From the NCBI GenBank assembly GCA_951230915.1, contig OX579638.1, positions 32,960,322 through 33,024,321 of the forward strand: DNA of 64,000 nt, in the 5' to 3' direction. The notes below the pieces were generated by a model. The model was given only the letters and a program-made list of their open reading frames with translations, did not search any database and had not been told where the DNA came from. The position numbers and the translations under genes are program-made. Below are positions 35,150-47,945 of the stretch, piece after piece; the first letter of the stretch is position 1; every line of letters begins with the position of its first letter. Source of the stretch: Antitrichia curtipendula. Its lineage: Eukaryota > Streptophyta > Bryopsida > Hypnales > Leucodontaceae.

Positions 35150-38100
35150 TGGCAAGGTTGTAACGGAATCTCCCAAAGGAAACTTCAGTTTGCGTGCTGA
35201 GTAATCGCGATGATGGGACTTCGTCACGAGAAACTAAATATCATACCGCAGGAAACACGAATTGCGAAAATTCGAACGTAGCTAGCTAGCACACCTCCAC
35301 ATGCATTTGCCGTCACCCGTCTAGCCCGAATTCAATAGCGAATCCCGAAGCAAGCCAAAACAAGCCAAACAACTGAAGCTCTGTCTAGAATGGAACGAAA
35401 AGAAGCTCGATGTGAAGTTGGGTGTCTATCGTGAAGTGTGAAGTACAACCCGTTAGTAAATGGAGAATACTGTCTTTCCCTCAGCTATGTGGGAGCTCCC
35501 AAATCTGTGGGCCGCATGGTTGGAATGGGAGTGGAACTGAAAGTGTAAGTGTGCGGTACGTGACTGATGCTAGGATTGATGGACAGGCATTCAAACAGAT
35601 TGGATCTACACGAAAGTGATAGAAGGAAACGAGACTGGGAAACTTCTAGAATCGCTATCCAGTTGCGAACAAGCTAGGTGCAGGCAGTGACTTCTGTCGA
35701 CTAGAGTGAGTGAATTCGACGACTAGGTGGATTTTATTTGAGGAAGGTGGCTAGACTAGTGGTTTTGTGACTTTTGTCAGTCGTGATCGATGGGATCAAA
35801 GGGATGTTGTTGATCAGTTCCTGCAGATAGCGATCGATGCGCAAATCAAATTATATCGAAAAAGAAGTTATATCAGTGGCCCCTGTACGTGAAAGCTAGC
35901 CCACCCCTGGGAATCGTCCTAGTGTATCGTTTGGTAGCTGGGCTAGACGGGGGAGATGCTGTCCGGATCTAAAAGTCACTGATAGACGATAGCCGATCAT
36001 TGGTAAACGATAGTTCTAAAAGTCATGGATAGCCTCGAATGAGTCTGCATTGACAGACGATGAGCACCGTACCAGCTTTACCTACTCTCTGCTTTTGGCA
36101 TGGAGGTGACTGCAACATTGCTTCAATGCGATATTTGTCATACGTACTGCAATGGTTCGTCGGCTTCACAGACTCTAGCTGCTCATCACATGGATAAGCT
36201 AGTGGATCACGACTACACGCACCGAGATCGAGCGTCGTTTTCCCCTAAGAGATCATGGATTGATTTCATGGTTTTATATTGACTGAGTCAAGCGATTGTG
36301 GAATTGAAAATGTGAGGCACGCGGAACTGGACGATCGGCAGCGTGTGTTGATTACAAAAATAAAGAATTGCATGGTAAAGAAGTTGTCAGATGATCTGTT
36401 CGTAACTGCTTAATTATACCTACGATGCATGATTTGAGCTCTTTGGTCCGCATTAGCGTTAATGTATGCTACTGATCGGATCCTACTCTTCCCGTCGCAA
36501 ATTAATTTCAGTCGGAATAGCAAAGTTTAGGACATGCAAGTGTTGTTCTTATTCTATGACTACGTTGGTTATGAAAGAAAGAAAAAAAAAAAACTTACGC
36601 TTTTGCATCTCATTGTCTGGTGATTTCAAAATTGCATTTTAAAATTGAAATTGACTTCCAAGCATTTGATTCAATGGCAGTTGACATGGCAGTTTGCTTC
36701 AATCGAGAGTGTAATTAATTCTGTGTTGTGTTGAGATGGTCGGAACTGAAGGGTTTTATTTTTATCGATAAGGTAACAGGTCCAGAAATCGCCCACCTAA
36801 GAGCTGAAACTGAATTTTGGGAAGGCGAAACTTCTTGAAATATTTTTCATTAAATTTTCCTTGAAAGAGAGGTGGATTGGGCATCTACCCTAAGTCGTTT
36901 CATATTTTTTGAAGCATTTTGAAATTAGTGATAGAAATTTTGAAATTGAACTAGCATAGGGTCAAAAATCACCACCCCTGAAATGTACACTGTTTGTACA
37001 TCAGTGAAGGTTATGAAAAAACAGCATTTACAAATCGTGTACATTTTACAGGTGGGCGGTTCTTAATGCCCGAACTATTCTCGAGCCTTTTACTATAAAA
37101 TGGTTTTCATTAAAATCATGGCATATTTTAGAGTATTGCACCCAGCTCTCAGAGTCAGAATTGAATTTCATGCACCAAAATAATCAATTAATGTTGAAAA
37201 AAGTGGTTAGGTGGTCACTTTAAAAATTAATAAAATATTTATTTAAATTTATTTATTTTCCAAGAATTTGGCGCTATAATTATAAGAACGTTATGAGTAG
37301 CAAATTTGTTATCATGAAATTTACAGTTTGTGGCGGTTAGGATGTAAGGGACTAAGGAAACTTCATAATGAGCAATCCCCTTGTCACTTGCCCAGTTTTT
37401 TTATTGTCTGGCATTTGCAGCATTAATTTGTTTGTTTTCTAAATCCCTCTCCGAGTGATTTTTAATTTTTTTAAACTTTTCTTTTTCAATTTAATTTTTG
37501 TCAACTATAATAATTGAGTACAAAATCAGAGTTTTGACTAAGGCTTTAAATACTTGAATTCTAAAATGAGATCCAAATAACTAAGAAAGGTGGTATAATG
37601 TATGTGCATCTATAGTCACCTCTAATTTGCAACCAAGTATAATTGCTATTCTATGACAAGAATTATTTTGTTGGGTCATATTAGGAACTCAAGTGCACAA
37701 AGATTCCAACTTACTTTAGCTTGCATTATTTAAACACAATATAAATAAGTTCAGGGTATACCAGTATTTTGGTGTTCAAAGGTTGTCCAATCTAGAGAAG
37801 AATCCAATTGTGACAACTTTTGGATGTACTTACCTTGTATTGTAGGTTTTAATTGTGACAATATTACACAAATTTATTTCATGGGAAGGTACAATTTTGC
37901 ATATTTTCCTAATGTGCTTGTTCTTCTTTAATGTCACATATTGAAATGACACACTCTCTGTATGTATATCCAATTGGACAACTTCAATGTTGCAAATACA
38001 TGTGAGTATAATTATAAGCATTTTTATCCTTGTACAAATATCATTAGAGAGGATATAGTGAATGAGGTGATTGGTTCAATGGATCAATAGAGAAAATTTG

Positions 38101-38380
38101 GGACCTCTACTGGGCTCTTTGACTTTATTAGCCAATAGTCAAATATGGCTAAATACAAACAATTATTTTAGGGGGAAGGGGGATTTTTTTTTAAATCAAA
38201 ATTTGACATGCCACCTGACACAATCCAGTGAAAAGAGTTTGTCACGTCTAGTTTGTATTAGTTTTCCCCCCTTCCTTTCTCAAAAAATTTAAAGGCCGTT
38301 GATTGTTTGTTTTTAAAAAATGTTTACCTTCAAAATCGCCGTTGATTTCTCAAAAAATCACAAGCCGTTGATTTTGTGAG
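35150..38380. other. LRR gene upstream region, no gene seen
   Basis: 35.15-36.5 kb has mixed composition and holds the presumed promoter of the LRR gene. Beyond 36.5 kb it is AT-rich. Small frames (35422, 36100, 37830) show no domain. Confidence 0.5.
36784..37062. mobile_element. Possible MITE, about 280 bases
   Basis: AGAAATCGCCCACCT at the left and the complement of AGAACCGCCCACCT at the right form an imperfect inverted pair. No target duplication seen. Confidence 0.45.
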
Positions 38381-38389
38381 ATTTAACTT

Positions 38390-38969
38390 GAGCCGTCTAA
38401 ATATCAATACGGATACGGATACCAAAATAAATATTGGATATGGATATAGTATTGTATACAAATACAAAATAAATACTAAATGTAGATACAGATGTAGATA
38501 TGGTACAATACTGGATATGAATACGGATACGGGTATAAGATACGGGATGTTGTTTATCCCATATTGTTTGTCAATTGCATTCCTTTAAGAGGGTAGGGAG
38601 AAGGGGGGGGGGGGATGAAAACTCTAAATTTTGAAATTTAATTTCAAGAAATTCTGGGGGGTTACCATAGAATTAATAATAAAAAATGGATTTGGGATGC
38701 ATTGTGACACTTTAGTCACAATGACAATGAGCCCAAAAGAAGCATTCACTGCCTACTATCTATATGCCTACTATGTCTATGTACTCAAAAGAAGATTTCA
38801 CTGTTTTGTCTTTCCACCACACTGAATTAAAAAAATAAAAAATTAACATCTGATTCACCTAGCCAAACTGCCAAACCCTAAAATCAAAATCCCCAGCATG
38901 TTGATATGGATTATGATGTACGGAATATATACAAGATATACCTGTTGTTACAATGTATGGAATACTAAT

Positions 38970-39050
<81 letters not shown>

Positions 39051-39150
39051 CAGTATGGGGACACAAAATGCAAAATTATATCGTACGACAAATGGGTACA
39101 GACACACATATACGGGATATGTGATATCATTGTTATCCCATACTGATTGC
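38390..39150. repeat. Degenerate GGATAC/GGATAT hexamer array and partial duplicate
   Basis: 38390-38560 is built from GGATAC, GGATAT and related six-base units. Text like TACGGGAT followed by TTATCCCATA at about 38540-38570 recurs at 39112-39145, so the region looks like two diverged copies with the (AT)n tract in the second. Confidence 0.6.
38973..39046. repeat. (AT)37 microsatellite
   Basis: 74 uninterrupted bases of alternating A and T. Confidence 0.97.
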
Positions 39151-39539
39151 AGTTGAAAAGGCTCAGAAAAAATTTACGTAGCAAGGGTACAAATAATTGA
39201 CAAAAAGAGATATACATATCCAAATATTCATTCACTTATTCAGTCCAGTGAGCCAAGTGCGTTCTCGGGCATTTGTTTGTCACTACTATGCACTCAAACA
39301 TTCCACGATATCCACGAGTATAAGTTACGTTGCACAGATAAATTATTGCCCACCCCTTTAAGCATTTCAATTGTACCAATACAAATACTTGAGTATGGGC
39401 ACGGCAAAGCTGATGCATACAAAGGAGCTTCCCTAGACCCTTGTGTTTGTCGGGTAGATATCATTCAGATTGGGAGACCCAAGATGCGGGACTCATTGAA
39501 CAAATTATCCTGAAAAATAGAAAAATCCAGGACCACACA

Positions 39540-39814
39540 TAAGGTAGGTACCCCCAAATGTGCCACTGACCTTTAACCGCCATCTATACTATGTGTACAT
39601 CTCCCAAATCAATTCTGTACCTATGTGGAAAAAACGCTTTTAGAACCAAACTTTGTTCCTTAATAACTTTTGCATACAATATCCAAATGCCATGTTCTTT
39701 GGTGCGTTGGAACCTCCTTTCACTTGCCAACAAGAGCATATGAAAATTTGATCATTTTAATAATAGTAACTAGGCTCAGTAACAAAAAGTGGCGATTTGG
39801 GGTGTACCTACCTT
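39540..39814. mobile_element. MITE of about 275 bases
   Basis: TAAGGTAGGTACCCCC at the left and GGGGTGTACCTACCTTA at the right are inverted with one extra base. It ends 19 bases before the foldback at 39834. Noncoding. Confidence 0.72.
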
Positions 39815-39833
39815 AGTACCATATGTGAAGGTT

Positions 39834-40250
39834 AGATTTGGCATATATTAAGACATTTTTGTATTAAAAAAAGAAGAAGTTCCACGTATTATGTTGTGAA
39901 TGGTGTGAGGTGATGTGGATCCTGGAGAATCTGATGTGGAAATTCAATTTCAACACCTACGCTACGTGTAGGTCAGATTCAACAATGGAATTGCTCCGGA
40001 GCTTGGTCATAGCATCTATGGGAGAGGTGCCAAAAACCAACCAACACCTGCATATCATTTAATTCGGTAAGCCCTATTTGACAGTATGTGAGTGAGGGTC
40101 TGATTCAGCAAGGATGCACTGAAATTGAATTTTCAAGGAGTCACATTTTCAAGGGGTTCATGTCAGCTCACACCAATGACAAGATGACACATGGAGTTTT
40201 CTTCTAAAACAAAAATGACTTAACTTATGTTGAACTCGACCTTCTATGTA
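39834..40250. mobile_element. Foldback element with arms of about 150 bases
   Basis: Left arm 39834-39985 pairs with right arm 40098-40250. Matching text includes GAAGGTTAGA with TCGACCTTC and GTCAGATTCAAC with TCTGATTCAGC. About 110 bases lie between the arms. A third arm copy is at 34641-34740. Confidence 0.75.
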
Positions 40251-40329
40251 GGATATGGCGTCACTCATTAAACCCTAAAGGTTCACGCATCCAGAAAGTG
40301 AATGTGCCTTAGCCAACCTTGATTATAAC

Positions 40330-41140
40330 TCTCAATATAACCATTTTGGGTATTTGATTTAAACTAAGAAAACCAAGCTTCACAAAATATATTTCTATTT
40401 CATCTTGAAATTTCGAAAAAACTCAAAAATTGAAAGAACTAATGTAATTGCAAGATCCAGGTGTTAGAATCCAACTAGCAAGGTATGTTGTGTTTTTTCT
40501 TATATATATATTTTTTTTAAATGTATTTAAATTTTAAAATTTAAAATTTTCATTGAAACCTTCATTTATGGTAAAAATTCCAGATTAATCTAATATATAT
40601 TATAATTGATATAATTCTTCTCCACCTTTAACTTAAAAAAATCACAATAATTTGATTTTTATAGCAATTTTTTTGAAAAAACAAAATAAATAAAACATAC
40701 ATTTTTTTACTACAGCAGATAAAAATACCCAAATTTTATACATCAATTAAATGAAAGGATAAAATTTCAAGATCTTTGTTGTGGCTACTATGGGTGTAAA
40801 AAATAAAATAAATAATTGAGGATTTTTTCACTAATTGGAAATTCTACTTATACCTCATGAGAAAATTTCAAATAATTTGGATTGCCTTTACTATTTTTAC
40901 TCATTTATTTTCAATTTTTGCAACAAAAATGATAACAATTATAATTTTCACAAAACAAATTGAAATTTTTACAATGATATACAATTCATGTTTTCAAGTA
41001 ATAAAAATATAGGTTTGATATTCAAACACAACCTAATAGGCTACATTCATCTTGGCCATGATGATTGACTAATTGGCAATGGATCACATCCTTAAAGGGT
41101 TAATTCCTAATAAAAGAACCAAGAGTTCATTCAACACACT
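40330..41140 (+). repeat. Dispersed AT-rich repeat, copy A
   Basis: Collinear with 47150-47945 for nearly 800 bases. Shared anchors include TATAATTGAT, TCCACCTTT, AATTGGATTG-like, and GATGATTGACTA against GATGTTTGACTA. Strongly diverged. No coding capacity. Confidence 0.7.
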
Positions 41141-41229
41141 TTAAAACTTAGGTACTAGATTTCTATGAAGTCAATTTGGGTCCAATGTTTACAAAATTTT
41201 GATACCAAGTGTAAACATGTATCCCCATA

Positions 41230-41232
<3 letters not shown>

Positions 41233-41292
<60 letters not shown>
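41233..41292. repeat. (TA)n followed by poly-T
   Basis: An alternating TA run of about 32 bases passes directly into a run of about 28 T, then T-rich sequence to 41340. Confidence 0.95.
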
Positions 41293-41297
<5 letters not shown>

Positions 41298-41340
41298 TTA
41301 ATTTTTTTTTAATTTTTAATTTTAATTTTTTTTTTTAATT

Positions 41341-42796
41341 TCCAACCAAGTGCTTGGATCAAAAGTTATGTTGCTAAAAAAAAATTGGGCAGTTTGGTCA
41401 ATTAGAGCATTTTTAGGGCATATCTTTGATAAATCCTCTCCAACTTTTGAAATTTGGCACGTATATAATTAAAAAAATATGGCATAAAATTGTCCCCTCA
41501 AAATGTAATTTTAGTTTTTAAATCACATTCTAAGAAGAATCAAACTTTGTTAGCTACGTCATGGTGTTTTTGTGAAAGCACATTTTTTTTCAACTTCAAG
41601 GCCTAGTATCTTGCAATCTATGAAATCAAAGTTCTTGGAATTTTTCTTACATATATTTCAAAAGTTTGTCTCCAAACTTTAATCTCTGGATTTTAAATAA
41701 AAATTTCTTTGTCATTGCACAAAAAATCATCAAAAACAACTTCTATATTGCTAATTCACTTAACCTCCATGCATTGCAAGGTGATTTAGACTAAGCTGGA
41801 TTCTGTTTGCTTCTTAAATTTTACATAAGTGTATCTAACAAGATTTAGAGCTCAATGGTGGAGAAATTCAAATTCATCAAGAATAAAAATTTTACTCCAA
41901 GAGGGTTTAAAATCTGTTGACTCTAGTTTACAAGAATGAAAAAAAAATTCCTCTCACTTCAAACATTATAATCTTTCAATCCACACAGTTAAAAGAATGA
42001 AATTTTTTCAATACATTTCTTTGTTGCTAAAACACTTTTTTATATTTTGAATTTTTGATATTCCCCTTTCTTTTAGTAAGGTAATTATATTCATTTTCAA
42101 CTTCTACCTATTGCATTACAATATACACACCATGTTTATTTTATACCTAAATCTAGGATGAATTGATACTATTTTATTATTATTAGATGTATGCCACATG
42201 ATCAAAAAAAGAAATGAAAACACTAGATTTGTTCTTGAATGAATCTTGAGAGATTTAAAAATGATTTCAAAGCTCTTCAAAGTGAAAAAATCCACATAGT
42301 TTCATAATGCCTTCTCATTCAAGGGTTTTTTCTCATACATTCTTCTATCAACACTGAAGTTTTGTTTGTACAACTTTGATGTTGATATCATGAGTTCTAT
42401 GATATGATTACATGAAGGAGCTTACAAATCTAACATCATCCATTTTCATTTCCACTCCATTTTTCATCTTAAGCAATCCTTCATGTACTCCTTCATGCTC
42501 TCACGTAATGACAAAGACCATGTAAGGAAACTACTCCTAAAATTGTTCAAGCATACTATTGAGGATACTTCATATTTTTAAATTGTCCAAGTTATTATTG
42601 GATATTTTTAAGAGTTGAAAGCGACCCAAGATTACTTTTGAATACATTTTTGGACTTTTTGAGAATGAACTATGAATTTTTAAAGTGTGGTAAACAATTG
42701 AAACTAAAATTGATCAACTATATGATATTTTTTAAATTATAATTCATCTAAAATATTTGATTGTTGTCCACCACTTTTCATCTTGGCTTTTAACCC
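41341..42796. other. AT-rich gene-free region
   Basis: No supported gene. Phrases around 41590-41690 (CTAGTATCTTGCAATC...GAATTTTTCTTAC) weakly resemble the body of the TTAA elements, suggesting an older relic. Confidence 0.45.
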
Positions 42797-43383
42797 TTAA
42801 CCCCTAAAGCCCCGCTTGTCCCCTCGAGGGACAATTTGGGTCCGGGTAGGTTCCTATTATCTCAATTTGAAGTGAAATTTTTTGAGATTTTTTGAGGTTG
42901 TGTAGCTTTGCAAGAGCTTTGTGGATATATAATTTTTGTTTCAATCGGATGCCGGATGAAAAAGTTATGGCACAATGAGCAAGAAATGGAGATTCTCAGG
43001 CAGCCCAAAAAATTTACAAAAAGTCAAAATCATTTTTTTTGAATTTTTTACCTCAAAGATTATGTTTTTACCTACATGTGAAGCTTTGATTCATTCTATT
43101 TGGACTAGGGATGAGAAAATTATGGACAATCTTAGTTTTCCGGGCAATTTAAGCATCTTCTTGAAAAAAAACTTTTTGTTCAACTTTGAATGCTAATATC
43201 TTCAAATCCGTACGGTCAAATTTGATGAAATTTTTACTACATGATCTCAGACAAGTTAAGTACAAGATCCTACGGTTAAATTCCCAAAAAAACAAAAAAA
43301 TTGGTTTCTTTAAGTGAATACAGCAGAAGTGGTAGAATTGAGTGTTTTTTGGCAGAAAACACCCTCGAGGCTTTAGGGGTTAA
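42797..43383 (-). mobile_element. TTAA-flanked DNA transposon, copy 3 (inverted, shortened)
   Basis: A perfect 15-base terminal inverted repeat, TTAACCCCTAAAGCC at 42797 and GGCTTTAGGGGTTAA ending 43383, is followed by a near-terminal CCTCGAGGG pair. The body (ATGCTAATATCTTCAAATCC, TACAAGATCCTACGGTT) matches the reverse complement of copies 1 and 2. At 587 bases it is about 350 shorter than those. Confidence 0.88.
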
Positions 43384-43400
43384 AAGACGTGGCTCCTAAA

Positions 43401-43626
43401 ATCAAGGTAGTCACAAAAATGCTTAGATTATTGGACCAATAGGTGCATTCTTTGTTTCTACATTGACCAATCAAGTCATCCATTAGCCGCTTTTTGGCCT
43501 CGAGGTTAAACAATGTTAAAATATGTTGAGGCTGCAAAGTGGTTGATGGATGACTTGATTGTTGAGTATAGACACAAAGAATGCACCTAGTGGTCCAATA
43601 ATCCAAGCATTTTGTTGACTACCTTG
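43401..43626. repeat. Long hairpin / foldback, arms about 100 bases
   Basis: 43401-43502 (AAGGTAGTCA, ATTATTGGACCA, GGTGCATTCTTTGT, AATCAAGTCATCCAT) pairs with 43525-43626 at close to 85% by eye, with about 20 bases between. It lies 18 bases after TTAA element copy 3. Confidence 0.85.
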
Positions 43627-45747
43627 GTCATAGGGGGACACATTTTTTAAGGTTCATGCATCTCAAAAGTGGATGTGCCTTTGTAGTTCAGATTTTTATC
43701 TATTTCGCAAAACCCAGGACTATAGTATAAGGGTTCAAAATTCAAGGAATGATCAAATAGTATAACGTATTGTGATTGAAGTCACATTCACAAATAGAAA
43801 TATTTTATAACTCAAATCTTATGGAAATATAACTAAAATAACCTTTGATTTTGGGTGAAGGTTTTAGTCATTTATCCAATTTCTAATTTCCATCCAACTA
43901 ATATGGATGCAACAACACAAGCATGCGTTCCCAATCTTATTCTAGTGTGGGGGTTCAAGCAAGAAGCACGCTCAAGCAAGGGTAAACATAACATATAGCT
44001 TTAAACAGATTAAAGATTATTTCCTGTTGCATCATATTAAAGCAAAGGCTCACAATAATTGCTTAAAGCATCTCTCATTCACTCCTCAAACCATTGTTAG
44101 TAGTTTTCATATTATCAATTGATTAATTAGAGATCCCTTCTTTTGCTTATAGCATTTCTATACTAATCTTCTTTAAGTCACTTTATCTAAACAATCCAAT
44201 TGTAAACATATCTCCAATACATTGTTGATATTATACATTTGCTTAACGTTTTCTCAAACACATGACTATCAATACTAATGCTCATTTTATAAACTCCATA
44301 ACAATATAAATTCAGTCACGCTATTGTTAATACAACTTCAAGCTATTTTATTAATTTCCAATTATCCAATCCCTGAACACACTCTCACAATTTTCTAAAC
44401 TATCCAATCACTAAGATTTCTACATACAATCATACAAACTATGGACTCAGTATTTAATTCTTTGCTTTACTTACAACAAGTTGTAAGCCATCAAACTATT
44501 TCCATCTATACAATTTTAAGCTTGTAGATAAGAGGAAATTTTAAGTGAAAATTTTGATGCGGTCTAGTTCTAATTAGGAAGTGTAGAACTCAAGTTTTAG
44601 CCTTCTAATGTGAAATGATATGCCTATTTGGATGATTTTGGATGCCGAATTGGATGGGAGCTGAGTGTGTGAACATGGTAGGTTACTAATTTGGTATATC
44701 ACGTGAAGTATAATTTGGGGAGTTGCGTTTGCCAATTTGGAAGTTGGGCATTGAAGCAATGTACTCTGAGGGATATTTAAGTGTCTTCCAAGTTGGTTTA
44801 CGGCACCCACTGTCAAGAAAGTCTAGTGCGAGTCCAACCTCTGAATAGGCTATTTTGTAATTTTGTTGTGGTGAATACATATCATAGTTGAGTTGTCAAT
44901 GGGATTTTGTGATTGTATTCTCAATGTGTGAAATTGTAGGTGGATGAATATCTTGTATTTGCTAGTTGATTGGAGTTATCTTATGCTATGTATGTGTCCA
45001 ATTAGCTATTGAAATGATTTGATGTGTAGATGAGTTTCTTGGTTGGAAATGTATATGAATTAAGTTAATTTGGAAATTGTTATATATCAGAAGTCTATGC
45101 CTAATTGGAATTATTGTATTTGTGGTTTTGTGTGTCCAATTGTGTATTGTTGTAGTTGTATTAATTGTTGAAGTATAGATTGTAAAAGAATTTGCCTTGT
45201 TAATGATGGATGGAATGAAAAACAATATTAATAATGTGATTTTCAAATATAAAGAGCATTATTGGATATGTCTAATATGGTTGTATTGAGTTAATATGTA
45301 TGTTAAGTTTTGAATGTGTAAATGAGTGTGTATTCCAATTGGAAAACTATAAGCATCAAAGCTATTGTATGTGTTAAATATCTTGATCTTTATGATTTGT
45401 TAACTTCCAAGTGATTGAATTAGTAGATCAATGCAGACTAAGAGTAAATCATATTAGAATTATAAACCAAATAGGACTATTAAAAAGAGTTAATGAAAAT
45501 TATAAGCTACTAAGTAGGAATATTGAGTGAGTTTATCCATTAAGTGTGAATTATAGAAACTTTACCAAATTAAGTAAGTTGTAAATGAAATTACAAATAT
45601 CTAAAAAAGATAGGAATAAAATCTAAGTTGGTAAGTGGTGATGCAAGCCTGGATTATAAAAAGAACATTTACCAAGTTGCTATGAAGACATTAGACCAAA
45701 ATGGAAGTTGTTGTGCATAAAATGATGTTGCTAAAAAGGAATGAACT
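43627..45747. other. Gene-free AT-rich region
   Basis: No domain-bearing frame. 43.9-44.5 kb is C-poor on one strand and 44.6-45.7 kb is G/T rich. Phrases with TTGCTTAAAGC occur here and again at 46.5-46.9 kb, hinting at related flanks of the MITE at 45748. Confidence 0.45.
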
Positions 45748-46198
45748 ACACTAAAGATGATATTTAGTGTCTTGTACACTAAATACGAAGGCATACACTA
45801 AAAGCCAATTACCCTATGAAAGTAAGTAACATTAAATGTCAATTCAAACACTAAATGTGAACCAGAGTTGTCATATCAGACGGAATATCATTGTTCACGG
45901 ACAGAATCGGACCGATTAGGGCTAGGCGGCTGCAAACTTCAGAGCCTTGTAACTTTTGCAAAAATTCTTCAAATCAGGAAAATGAGATGTTTTTTGGCAT
46001 CTACAGTTTTTGTAGATGCCGAAAAACATCTCATTTTCTTTATTTGAAGAATTTTTGCAAAAGTTACAAGGCTCTGAAGTTTGCAGCCGGCACATTCAAG
46101 TCTAACACTAATTGTGGACAAGTTCAGATTTAGTGTTGTAGCTAGTAGGGGGGTAAAAACATTAAATGTCACTCAACACTAAATATCATCTTTAGTGT
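45748..46198. mobile_element. Foldback MITE with perfect 23-base TIR
   Basis: The left end ACACTAAAGATGATATTTAG (45748) and its exact complement ending at 46198 are flanked by a 3-base direct repeat ACT (45745-45747, 46199-46201). A second inverted repeat inside (about 45930-46006 with 46012-46088) is nearly perfect over about 75 bases, centred on TCTACAGTTTTTGTAGA, so the core would form a long hairpin. The 3-base duplication and CACTA-like end suggest a CACTA relative. Confidence 0.92.
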
Positions 46199-47149
46199 AC
46201 TCGGTGAAAGTATGTCGAGTTAGAAGAAGTAAAAAGAGTCAAGATTAAAAGATACTATTATTCTCACCCTTGTGGCCATTAAAAGGGGAGTGTAGATTTG
46301 TAATTAGGCCTAGTTGGTGAGGATATCTAATTGGAATCTTAAGGTTTTACTTTCTTGTTGGATTAGAATCAACTAGTTTATCTAGATCCCTAATTATTTG
46401 CCATTCTTCTAAGGAACAAATTCTATATACTATGTGTTGTTTACCTATTGGATAATTAAAACCTTAATCTACCAAGCTCTACTGTAACACATACATAGGG
46501 CATTCACTTAGATTACACTCTACTTATATGTCCGCTTTAAGCATAATCATCACACACAATGCTTAAAGCTTATATAGACTAGTATAACCATTTAATATAT
46601 GTTACCACAAACAACTGTTTAAAACCACAATCCACTCACTCAAACAATTGCTGTAAACATAAAGAATACCACACATTGCTTCAACTCTTATATAAATTCA
46701 CGAAACAGTTAAATCAAACACATATATACAAATAGTTGCTTTAAGCACAAAAAATCAAGAATTCATCTCACAAGAAATTACACACAACATAAAAGTAATG
46801 CCCAATCCTTGGGACTTGAACTTAAATAATACACACACTCAAAGATGCCCAATCCTTGGGACTTATACACAATTCAAATTATATGCTTAAAGCTTTTATT
46901 ACACATACGAATCATTCACCAATATACATAATAGTGTTCAAAATTCACACATACAAAAGTAAAAGAGAGAGAAAGAGAGGAAAGAATAAAAATGAAACCA
47001 CTTATCTATTCAGCTTAAGTGAATGTCCAAATCCTCACTGGTTTAACTATTAAGAACTCATGAATTGCCTACTATAGAATCCCATGGCAATTCCTCAAAT
47101 CAATTAACATTTAATCACCTATCATCATGTATTCCAAAAATCAAAGATA
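46199..47149. other. Gene-free AT-rich region with short direct repeats
   Basis: A 20-base exact direct repeat (ATGCCCAATCCTTGGGACTT) occurs at about 46798 and 46845. Several TTTAAGC/GCTTAAA phrases recur. No gene. Confidence 0.6.
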
Positions 47150-47945
47150 TTATGAATTCCCTTTACACTTCAAAACAAAACAAAAAATTTGTATGTAAAG
47201 CTTTCCAAGTTTGAATTTTATTCCATTTCAAAATTTTGAAAAAATTAAAAAAACAAAAGAATTATTGCAATTGCAATCTCCAAATGTCAAAATCCATATT
47301 ATACCATATTGTGTGTTTTTCATTCAAATTTTTAAATTTCAAAATATTTTTTGCATAAAAATTATAAAATTATGTTTTTCATTCTAAACTTCAATAATGG
47401 TAAAATTAACAAACTATTTTAATATAAATTATAATTGATCTAATTTTATTTCCACCTTTTATTTAAAAAAATTACATTTATTTTATTTTACCATCAAAAT
47501 TTATTAAAAGAATCATTTTCAATAGAAAATACACTTTTGCATACATGAAAAATATCAATATTTTATTTATCAATTATATAATAGGATAAATTTGACTTGA
47601 AGGTAATTTCTAAGGATGTTTTGCATGTAAAAAATTAAACAACTAATTGTGAAATTTTCATACAAATCTCCATTGCTACTCGTACTTCTTCAAATAATTT
47701 TAAATTAATTGGATTGTTTTTGTTATATTTACAAATTTATTTGTTTTTTGATCACAAAATTATAACTATGACAATTTTTTATGAAACAAAGTGAATTTTT
47801 TTATAATGATTGATAATTCATAGTGACTGTCACATAATAAAATATAAGATTAATATTTGAACACAATTTAAAAGGAAAATTTTAGCTCAAACATGATGTT
47901 TGACTATTTTGAAATGGGTCTAGTTCTTAAGGAATTAAGGCTTAA
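47150..47945 (+). repeat. Dispersed AT-rich repeat, copy B
   Basis: Direct-orientation partner of 40330-41140. The 6.8 kb spacing and direct orientation would also fit an ancient LTR pair, but no gag/pol trace lies between them. Confidence 0.7.

Noticed and set aside
34721..35204. Plus-strand ORFs of 136-159 codons over the LRR gene
   Set aside because: Antisense shadows of the GC-rich first LRR exon.
38898..39146. ORFs encoding long Ile-Tyr repeats on both strands
   Set aside because: Direct translation of the (AT)37 microsatellite.
44986..45246. 86-codon minus-strand ORF rich in Thr, Ile and Asn
   Set aside because: Low-complexity translation of AT-rich DNA; no motif.
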